Assembly: GCA_030688135.1 (NCBI GenBank)
Contig: JAUYIW010000079.1
Span: 1-10,874 of the forward strand
Direction of reading: 5' to 3'
Length of the DNA: 10,874 nt
DNA from: Candidatus Uhrbacteria bacterium
GTDB taxonomy: Bacteria; Patescibacteriota; Patescibacteriia; UBA9934
This document shows, piece after piece, positions 6,406 through 10,874 of this stretch. Positions within the stretch are counted from its first letter, which is position 1. Each line of letters starts with the position of its first letter. The notes beneath the pieces were generated by a model that did no database searches, was not told the origin of the DNA, and was given only the letters and a program-made list of their open reading frames with translations. The position numbers were made by a program, and so were the translations under genes.

Positions 6406-6468
6406 AAGCCAAATCGAAAACGCCCACGAGATTGCGGGCGTCACGACGATGATCAAGGTGCTGATCAT
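6394..6468 (-). CDS. Possible 24-aa hydrophobic micropeptide
   Basis: The ATG at 6468 is preceded by GGAGG with a 5-nt gap, placed just after the stop of the 69-aa basic protein. The reading frame encodes MISTLIIVVTPAISW followed by AFSIWLLLS, a mostly hydrophobic peptide long enough for one membrane span. Two points count against it: a terminator-like hairpin (6412-6441) lies within the frame, and its stop codon lies in a dispersed repeat. The start codon sits in a perfect 7-bp palindrome (6449-6455 / 6462-6468) that could mask initiation. If translated it would be coupled to the upstream gene. Confidence 0.33.
   Translation of the reverse strand: MISTLIIVVTPAISWAFSIWLLLS
6412..6441 (-). 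terminator. Probable terminator of the small basic-protein unit
   Basis: On the minus strand ACGCCCGC (6441-6434) pairs with GTGGGCGT (6427-6420), including one G-U pair, around a 6-nt loop. TTTT follows at 6419-6416. On the plus strand the same stem has an A-C mismatch and no T-run, so it is oriented for minus-strand transcripts. It lies inside the possible 24-aa ORF. Confidence 0.55.
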
Positions 6469-6480
6469 GAGAGCCTCCTT

Positions 6481-6690
6481 TTAGTTGTTACGATCTTTGT
6501 GCTTCGGGTGTCGCGTGTAACCCTTGTTGCCACTTTTTGACGAGTGGAAACCTGAGCCAGTGCGGTTTACAACAGGGTCACCCTTGTTGCTTATGCTTAG
6601 GCTTTTGAGCGTTTTTCCACGCGAGTTGGCCTTTTCCTCGCGCTTTGCCAGATGTCGCTTTCTGCGCCGTCCGGCCATTTTATCGGCCAT
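6481..6690 (-). CDS. Small, very basic protein (69 aa), function unknown
   Basis: About 20 of 69 residues are Lys or Arg against 5 acidic ones, concentrated in GRRRKRHLAKR (7-17). The remainder is rich in Gly, Ser, Asn and Lys and probably unfolded when alone. This composition suggests RNA, ribosome or DNA binding, but no known small ribosomal-protein signature is recognised. The start is well supported: GGAGGTGA precedes the ATG with ideal spacing, the best SD in the window. A promoter with a perfect -35 lies 38-60 nt upstream of it, and a minus-strand terminator follows. A possible 24-aa hydrophobic ORF begins right after its stop. Confidence 0.75.
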   Translation of the reverse strand: MADKMAGRRRKRHLAKREEKANSRGKTLKSLSISNKGDPVVNRTGSGFHSSKSGNKGYTRHPKHKDRNN

Positions 6691-6707
6691 GTGTCACCTC
6701 CATTATA

Positions 6708-6729
6708 GTGAACGTTTATGACAGTTCAC
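6708..6729. promoter_or_regulatory. Dyad between promoter and SD of the basic-protein gene (possible operator)
   Basis: GTGAAC (6708-6713) and GTTCAC (6724-6729) form an inverted repeat with 16-bp centre spacing, overlapping the edge of the -10 and the predicted start site. The position is suitable for a repressor. The arms are only 6 bp, so chance is possible. Confidence 0.3.
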
Positions 6730-6756
6730 AATATCATAAAAAATGGCGTTTGTCAA
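6728..6756 (-). promoter_or_regulatory. Promoter of the small basic-protein gene
   Basis: Minus-strand TTGACA (6756-6751), a 17-nt spacer, then TATTGT (6733-6728). The predicted start near 6721 gives a leader of about 30 nt that contains the SD. A TATAAT (6707-6702) nearer the gene would start transcription inside the SD and is less likely to be used. Confidence 0.62.
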
Positions 6757-6774
6757 GCTAACTGTTCTAAAGTT

Positions 6775-6806
6775 CAAAATAAAAACCCTGGCTTTTCAGC
6801 GCAGGG
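6775..6806 (-). terminator. Terminator of the 152-aa gene
   Basis: On the minus strand CCCTG (6806-6802) pairs with CAGGG (6790-6786), an inner GC pairing adds stability, and TTTTTATTTTG follows. It begins 24 nt after the stop codon. Confidence 0.75.
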
Positions 6807-6829
6807 AAGTAACGACTACTAAAGTTGAC

Positions 6830-7288
6830 CTAGTGCGAAGTTGGACACGCTGACTCGGTGGTGTCCTCTTCTCCGAATTCGATTTCGCAAGGACAAACTT
6901 TGAAGACGATCCTGGCAACGTTCATTGCTTCGATCACTAGTTTGGATGACTGACCAGTTCCAGTTTGCAGGTAGCGGGTCATGGCTTCTAGGGGTGTGCC
7001 CTTACGACCGAATACATGTTCTACTGTAAGGCTCTTCCCGTGTAGCCAGGGTGCTTTTTTGGGAAGTTCGTCTGTTATCCACTGTCGAGCTATCCAGATT
7101 CCGGCAGTCGTATCGTTTGGAGATACTTCCGCGTGGAATATTTCTTCGGTCAGCTTGAGTGGCCTTGGAAATCTTGTGCCTTCCCAAATTCCTACAAGCG
7201 TAATTTCTAGGCTTGGTGGGTATATTTCCACTTCAAGAAGTTGACCTTCGGGGACTGAAGCTTCGCAAGGTGGGGAGGAGCAGAACAT
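6830..7288 (-). CDS. Hypothetical protein, 152 aa
   Basis: I do not recognise this protein. From the ATG at 7288 it has 152 residues and no signal peptide or membrane span. It has cysteines near both ends (C3 and C8; then C-P-C and A-C-P near the C-terminus), a central mix of strands and helices (VEIYPPSLEITLVG; WIARQWI), and an acidic patch (EIEFGEEDTTES) close to the end. Paired terminal cysteines could bind metal or form disulfides, but this is speculation. The longer frame starting at TTG 7375 is not used here because that TTG is part of the -35 box of a consensus promoter and the -10 lies inside the extension. A weak GAGAG precedes the ATG. It is a single-gene unit, divergent from uvrB. 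Confidence 0.68.
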   Translation of the reverse strand: MFCSSPPCEASVPEGQLLEVEIYPPSLEITLVGIWEGTRFPRPLKLTEEIFHAEVSPNDTTAGIWIARQWITDELPKKAPWLHGKSLTVEHVFGRKGTPLEAMTRYLQTGTGQSSKLVIEAMNVARIVFKVCPCEIEFGEEDTTESACPTSH

Positions 7289-7346
7289 TATTCTCTCAGC
7301 TTGGGTTTTGGAGGATGTAGCAGTTTTAGCGTTGAGCGCTGGCGCG

Positions 7347-7375
7347 AGTATAGCTGAAAAATCGACATATGTCAA
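7347..7375 (-). promoter_or_regulatory. Consensus promoter of the 152-aa gene
   Basis: Minus-strand TTGACA (7375-7370), exactly 17 nt, then TATACT (7352-7347). The expected start near 7340 leaves a leader of about 50 nt before the ATG at 7288. Confidence 0.75.
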
Positions 7376-7448
7376 GAGTCAGAAAGTCTATAAAGTCAGA
7401 AAGTTTAAAAGGCTCAAGGCTGAAGTCTGAGAATCACACAACGAGATC

Positions 7449-7477
7449 TTGACCTGTTCGTATTTTGTTTGTATACT
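7449..7477 (+). promoter_or_regulatory. uvrB promoter
   Basis: TTGACC (7449-7454), a 17-nt spacer, then TATACT (7472-7477). The predicted start near 7484 gives an unusually long leader (about 165 nt) compared with the other genes here. No LexA-type operator of a known form is recognised. Confidence 0.72.
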
Positions 7478-7607
7478 ATTTTTGTGTTTATTTAAAGGTA
7501 AATAGGCGCTAAAACTCGGATCCCAACTACAGGCGGTGGCCGCAAAAGCGGTTTGCATACCCCTATAGTAAAACGGGAACCGGGAGATTTTGATTATTGG
7601 AATAAAA

Positions 7608-7633
7608 GGGCAACCACAAGGGTTTGCCCCTAC
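7608..7633. repeat. Palindromic dispersed-repeat copy upstream of uvrB
   Basis: GGGCAACCACAAGGGTTTGC followed by CCCTAC forms a stem (GGGCAA/TTGCCC with inner CC/GG). I recall nearly identical GGGCAACCACAAGGGTTGCCC intergenic repeats from many bacterial genomes, but no search was possible. It ends 16 nt before the uvrB ATG and lies inside an in-frame upstream extension from a TTG at 7590. Confidence 0.6.
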
Positions 7634-7649
7634 ACGGGATCGAGTTTGT

Positions 7650-9818
7650 ATGCAATTTAAACTCAAATCTAAATTCAAACCGTCAGGTGATCAGCCAAAG
7701 GCAATCAAAGATCTAACCGACGGAATCAACAAAGGTCTTGAAAAACAGACCTTGCTTGGAGTTACCGGAAGCGGAAAAACATTCACAATCGCAAACGTTA
7801 TTCAAAATGTTCAAAAACCAACGCTTGTAGTTGCTCCAAACAAGACCCTAGCAGCTCAGCTTTGCAATGAGTTTCGCGAGTTTTTTCCAGACAGCGCAGT
7901 TGAGTATTTTGTAAGCTACTACGATTATTATCAGCCTGAAGCTTACATGCCACGTAGTGACACTTATATTGAAAAGGAAGCTCAGATTAACGATGAGATT
8001 GATCGTCTTCGTCATGCCGCAACTCAGGCTTTGCTTTCAAGGCGGGATGTAATTATCGTTGCATCTGTTTCGTGTATTTATGGTTTGGGTTCTCCAAAGG
8101 AGTATCAGGATACGGTGCTGAATCTTAAGATTGGTGACGATGTTGATCGTACAAGTTTGATTCGCAGAATGATTGCAATGTACTTTGAGCGGACAAATGC
8201 CGACGTTGATCGTGGACAGTTTCGCTCTACCGGCGACGTTATCGAAGTAATGCCAAAGTCTGGCCATTCTGCTGGAGATGAAAATCAGGAACGCGGTTAC
8301 CTTTATAGAATTGTGCTCGAGGATGGAAAAGTTGCTGAAATATTTTTGCTCGATCCAATAACGCGCAAAATTAAAGATCGCTTAAAAGATTTTTGGTTAT
8401 TTCCTGCAAAGCACTACGTTGTCGCTCCTGGCGGAATTCAAAGAGCTCTAAAAGATATTGAAATGGAGCTTAAGGATAGGCTTGCAGAACTAAAAGATCA
8501 GGGAAAAATTCTTGAAGTTGAGAGGCTAAAGCGCAGAACACGCTACGATATCGAAATGATTAGGAACGTTGGTTATTGTAATGGCATTGAGAATTACTCA
8601 CGGCATTTTGACGGTAGGAAAGCCGGCCAGCCAGCTGACAGTTTGCTTGCATATTTTCCTGATGATTTTTTATGCGTTATAGATGAATCTCACGTTACGG
8701 TGCCGCAGCTCCGTGGAATGTTTGCTGGTGACAGGTCTCGCAAAAATACGCTTATTGAACATGGCTTTAGACTTCCGTCAGCGCGAGATAATCGTCCGTT
8801 AATGTTTGATGAATTTGAAAAGCAAACAGGTCAAACTATTTATGTTTCTGCAACACCTGCAGATTTTGAGCGCACCGAATCAGATCTTATTGTTGAACAA
8901 ATCGTACGTCCTACCGGGCTTATCGACCCTGAAGTTATTATTTGTCCAGTCACTGGTACGTTTGAAAGTGAAAAAAGTGAGATTTCAGAACGTGAGCGTA
9001 GCAAACACGAACAATTGACCGCCAGACGAACGGCAACACAAGGTAGTCAGGTTGCCATTAAACAGGCGCATTACGATGGCCAAGTTGAAGATCTAATTGT
9101 GCGAATTAAAGATAGAGTTACAAAAAAAGAGCGTGCGCTTGTAACAACGCTAACCAAAAAGATGGCCGAAGATCTTACTGGATATCTTTTAAGTCAAAAT
9201 ATTAAAGTTCAATATATTCATTCGGATGTTTCAACGTTTGATCGTATTGAAATTCTTACCGATCTTAGAAAAGGCGTTTACGATGTTGTGGTAGGCGTAA
9301 ACCTGCTTAGAGAAGGACTCGATCTTCCCGAAGTGTCATTAGTAGCAATCCTTGACGCTGATAAAGAAGGATTTTTACGTTCTGAAACATCGCTTGTGCA
9401 AACCATTGGGCGCGCAGCTCGGAATATCAACGGCCAAGTAATTTTATATGCCGATAAAATGACTGGATCGCTCGAGCGAGCTTTAATGGAAACCGGACGT
9501 CGTAGAGAAATTCAGGTCGCATACAATAAAAAGCATAAAATAACACCAAAAAGTATTAAGAAAAATATTGGTGATATAAGGGAAATGCTTGGAGGCGATG
9601 CGGATAAGTCAAATATAAGGGACATATTAAAGATCGAACTTTCAGCAGAGCCTCATGAGATTGAAGCTGTAATTGCAGAGAAAGAAGATGAAATGAAAAA
9701 AGCTGCAAGGAAGTTAATGTTTGAGACTGCGGCGTTATTAAGGGATGAGATTGCTGAACTTACAAAAGAGCTAAAGCAGAAAAGAAAAAAGGCCGCCCCT
9801 ACCCCGGAACACCGGTAG
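7650..9818 (+). CDS. uvrB: Excinuclease ABC subunit B
   Basis: UvrB verifies DNA damage delivered by UvrA and recruits UvrC in nucleotide excision repair. Visible motifs are the Walker A GVTGSGKT (37-44), the tyrosine-rich beta-hairpin region YYDYYQPEAYMPRSDTYIEK (90-109), the helicase motif II VIDESH (343-348), SATP (400-403), the motif VI region QTIGRAARN (584-592), and a C-terminal UVR coiled-coil domain (~676-710). At 722 aa it is about 40-50 longer than usual. The extra length is mainly a charged, Gln/Ser-rich insertion at ~435-475, where E. coli UvrB runs straight from DP-I-E-V-R-P to Q-V-D-D. The start is the ATG at 7650, where family similarity begins; the upstream frame to TTG 7590 only reads through a repeat. 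No SD is seen. The last codons lie in a palindrome. Confidence 0.98.
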   Translation: MQFKLKSKFKPSGDQPKAIKDLTDGINKGLEKQTLLGVTGSGKTFTIANVIQNVQKPTLVVAPNKTLAAQLCNEFREFFPDSAVEYFVSYYDYYQPEAYMPRSDTYIEKEAQINDEIDRLRHAATQALLSRRDVIIVASVSCIYGLGSPKEYQDTVLNLKIGDDVDRTSLIRRMIAMYFERTNADVDRGQFRSTGDVIEVMPKSGHSAGDENQERGYLYRIVLEDGKVAEIFLLDPITRKIKDRLKDFWLFPAKHYVVAPGGIQRALKDIEMELKDRLAELKDQGKILEVERLKRRTRYDIEMIRNVGYCNGIENYSRHFDGRKAGQPADSLLAYFPDDFLCVIDESHVTVPQLRGMFAGDRSRKNTLIEHGFRLPSARDNRPLMFDEFEKQTGQTIYVSATPADFERTESDLIVEQIVRPTGLIDPEVIICPVTGTFESEKSEISERERSKHEQLTARRTATQGSQVAIKQAHYDGQVEDLIVRIKDRVTKKERALVTTLTKKMAEDLTGYLLSQNIKVQYIHSDVSTFDRIEILTDLRKGVYDVVVGVNLLREGLDLPEVSLVAILDADKEGFLRSETSLVQTIGRAARNINGQVILYADKMTGSLERALMETGRRREIQVAYNKKHKITPKSIKKNIGDIREMLGGDADKSNIRDILKIELSAEPHEIEAVIAEKEDEMKKAARKLMFETAALLRDEIAELTKELKQKRKKAAPTPEHR
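9785..9791 (+). other. In-frame A-AAA-AAG heptamer near the uvrB end
   Basis: The heptamer is positioned as X-XXY-YYZ in the uvrB frame, and a strong stem (9793-9824) begins 1 nt later. A -1 shift would bypass the uvrB stop and add about 30 residues, ending at TAA 9881-9883. Such sites are used for frameshifting in dnaX of E. coli. Use here is unproven, and the 1-nt gap is shorter than usual. Confidence 0.25.
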
Positions 9819-9825
9819 AGGCGGT
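9791..9825. repeat. Palindrome spanning the uvrB stop codon
   Basis: CCGCCCCTACC (9793-9803) pairs with GGTAGAGGCGG (9814-9824) with one mismatch. The stop codon lies in the right arm. No T-run follows, so it is not a typical terminator. It shares the core GCCCCTAC with the palindrome upstream of uvrB, suggesting another copy of a dispersed repeat that has contributed the last uvrB codons. Confidence 0.5.
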
Positions 9826-9894
9826 AAGTGCTATGCCGCGTATTGATGAATTACAGTACTTTGGAAAGTCGTACTCAAGATAAGCACGACGCGC

Positions 9895-10016
9895 CTAAGC
9901 TTTTTTGGCAGCCTTGGCTTTTGTACTGGCCAGCCCCAATCCTCTGTAGGTACTGGGAACTTCATAGGCTCACGGTCTGGAGAACTCAGCCCTCCTACTC
10001 CCGCAATTCTCTTCAT
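9895..10016 (-). CDS. Small minus-strand ORF with strong SD and apparent frameshift/recoding
   Basis: The ATG at 10016 follows GGGGAGG with ideal spacing. Zero frame reads MKRIAGVGGLSSPDREP then MKFPVPTEDWGWPVQK and continues to a TAG at 9831 for a total of 61 aa. A -1 frame instead ends at TAG 9895. A single extra A at the A4 run (9919-9922) would give a 40-aa protein ending in AKAAKKA, a natural-looking basic tail. Alternatively, the in-frame A-AAA-AAG (9905-9899 on minus) would give a 39-aa product by a -1 slip. The later 20 residues of the zero frame look unlike the first 33. I recognise no family. Convergent with uvrB. Coordinates given are to the -1 frame stop. Confidence 0.48.
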
Positions 10017-10030
10017 CAGGGCCTCCCCTG
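10017..10030 (-). promoter_or_regulatory. SD presented in the loop of a small palindrome
   Basis: On the minus strand CAGGG-GAGG-CCCTG is a perfect 5-bp stem with a 4-nt loop, lying directly before the ATG at 10016. The SD is split between the stem and loop. It may tune translation of the small ORF, or be coincidental. Confidence 0.35.
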
Positions 10031-10196
10031 TTACAGAGACGCTTGATTGCGCCCCATGGGTTAACCAGATTTCACTATAGTTGAACCCGGATTCACCAAC
10101 TGGAGAAAAAAACAGAAAACTCCAGCGTTTTTGTTCCAGTGACGTACGAAGCAACACGTGCACAACTATACAATTATAAATACCGATATCTAATAT

Positions 10197-10202
10197 TACA
10201 AT
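10197..10202 (+). promoter_or_regulatory. Likely uvrA -10 box
   Basis: TACAAT lies 15 nt before the uvrA ATG. The expected start near 10209 gives a leader of about 9 nt, with no SD. The upstream hexamer TTATAA (10174-10179) is a weak -35. The remaining spacer between 10031 and 10196 shows no further gene. Confidence 0.4.
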
Positions 10203-10217
10203 AGTGGCTGTGAATAT

Positions 10218-10874
10218 ATGCAAGAAAACATTACAGTAAAAGGTGCTAGAGAGCATAATCTCAAAAACATTAATGTTACGCTTCCGCGCAACAAGCTGGT
10301 TTGTATTACAGGCTTATCTGGTTCCGGTAAGTCATCATTGGCGTTTGATACCATTTTTGCCGAAGGTCAACGTCGTTATATTGAGTCGCTTTCTGCCTAC
10401 GCGCGTCAGTTTTTGGGGCAAATGCAAAAGCCAGATGTTGACGAAATCGAAGGTCTTTCCCCCGCGATTTCTATAGATCAAAAAGCACATTCTCGAAATC
10501 CGCGTTCAACAGTTGCTACTGTAACCGAGATTTACGATTATATGCGTGTTTTGTTTGCACGAATTGGTGAGCCATTTTGCCCAGAATGCAGTGAAAAGAT
10601 TGAAAAACTTACTGTGGATGAAATGGTTGATATTGTACTGCGTGGCGTTACAGAACAGCAGACAGTACAGAACTACAGACCGACAAACTCAGACGAACGG
10701 ACCGAAGGTCCACGAACAAAAAGTCGTCAGGCAAACGCCAAAATAAAGTCGAAAGTTGGCAACGAGCTAATAGTGCTAGCGCCAGTGGTTCGTGGTAGAA
10801 AAGGAGAGTATTACCAGCTATTATACGATTTATATAACAGCGGTTTTGCAAAAGTAAGGATTGACGGAAAAATG
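10218..10874 (+). CDS. uvrA: Excinuclease ABC subunit A, 5' part
   Basis: The first 219 residues of UvrA are present; the gene continues beyond the window. UvrA is the dimeric ABC-type ATPase that scans DNA for lesions and loads UvrB. Recognised blocks are GARxHNLKNI (9-18), Walker A GLSGSGKS (32-39), EGQRRYIESLSAYARQF (49-65), PDVDEIEGLSPAISIDQK (72-89), NPRSTVAT..EI (94-105) and a C-P-E-C pair (121-124). Between MVDIVL and ELIVLAP there is an extra stretch of about 38 residues (roughly 144-182), rich in Gln, Arg, Lys and Thr. In known structures this part belongs to the UvrB-binding domain. The start ATG has no SD and lies close behind a -10-like box. Next to uvrB, but with its own apparent promoter. 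Confidence 0.97.
   Translation, partial: MQENITVKGAREHNLKNINVTLPRNKLVCITGLSGSGKSSLAFDTIFAEGQRRYIESLSAYARQFLGQMQKPDVDEIEGLSPAISIDQKAHSRNPRSTVATVTEIYDYMRVLFARIGEPFCPECSEKIEKLTVDEMVDIVLRGVTEQQTVQNYRPTNSDERTEGPRTKSRQANAKIKSKVGNELIVLAPVVRGRKGEYYQLLYDLYNSGFAKVRIDGKM

Larger units (their letters stand above)
7289..7649. other. Divergent spacer and uvrB leader
   Basis: This 361-nt stretch holds no gene I can support. It carries the divergent promoters of the 152-aa gene and uvrB, an 11-bp direct repeat AGTCAGAAAGT (7377-7387 and 7394-7404, period 17), a small hairpin CCGC-AAAA-GCGG (7540-7551) in the uvrB leader, and a dispersed-repeat palindrome close to the uvrB start. Confidence 0.6.

Noticed and set aside
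6524..6721. 65-aa plus-strand ORF opposite the basic-protein gene
   Set aside because: It mirrors the minus-strand gene that has an SD, promoter and terminator, and has none of its own.
7590..7649. TTG-initiated 20-codon extension of UvrB
   Set aside because: It reads through a dispersed palindrome, has no SD, and has no counterpart in known UvrB proteins, which begin near MQFKL.
381..9818. Alternative genetic code (TGA as glycine or tryptophan)
   Set aside because: Conserved glycines and tryptophans in the ABC, UvrA and UvrB motifs are GGN and TGG, and the conserved genes contain no in-frame TGA.
9831..10256. 141-aa minus-strand ORF read from its farthest start
   Set aside because: The first 80 codons lie in spacer and overlap the uvrA start; only the internal ATG at 10016 has an SD. 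The small ORF is reported instead.

Overview
This is a moderately AT-rich bacterial segment that uses the standard bacterial code (glycine is GGN, TGA acts as a stop). It has mostly single-gene transcription units separated by repeat-rich spacers of 150-400 bp. I recognise no RNA gene, CRISPR array, intact insertion sequence or phage gene. Several features fit a Patescibacteria/CPR-type genome: tiny SD-led genes, promoters placed directly against start codons, an archaeal-type NMN adenylyltransferase, and unusual insertions in UvrA and UvrB. That lineage is an inference and needs a phylogeny.

Layout. 1-380: gene-free, with two hairpin or inverted-repeat elements. 381-1037 (+): stand-alone nucleotidyltransferase (MNT fold) with a helical C-terminal half. 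1282-2052 (+): secreted protein made of two copies of a beta-rich domain, closed by a clear terminator. 2155-3933 (+): complete half-size ABC exporter. 4190-5125 (+): DUF362 protein whose 3' end borders a MITE-like segment. 5293-5772 (+): NadM-like nucleotidyltransferase. 5956-6141 (+): 61-aa single-span membrane protein, with a terminator-like hairpin just before its SD.

From about 6394 to 7288 the genes are on the minus strand: a 152-aa unknown protein with its own consensus promoter and terminator, then a 69-aa very basic protein with a near-perfect SD, followed by a possible 24-aa hydrophobic peptide. 7650-9818 (+): uvrB, transcribed from a consensus promoter with a leader of about 165 nt. 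10218-10874 (+): the 5' third of uvrA. Between them, convergent with uvrB, is a small minus-strand ORF with a strong SD and an apparent frameshift or recoding site.

How it fits together. UvrB and UvrA are the damage-recognition half of nucleotide excision repair and are the only functionally linked pair here. The other genes look like independent units. The most interesting signals are: (i) promoter -10 boxes abutting the start codons of large genes (leaderless transcripts) while small genes carry GGAGG; (ii) SD-led mini-genes, one ending at an A-AAA-AAG frameshift-type heptamer; (iii) charged insertions of about 40 residues in both UvrA and UvrB; (iv) palindromic dispersed-repeat pieces, including one that supplies the last UvrB codons. 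I found no clear multi-gene defence or novel enzymatic system.
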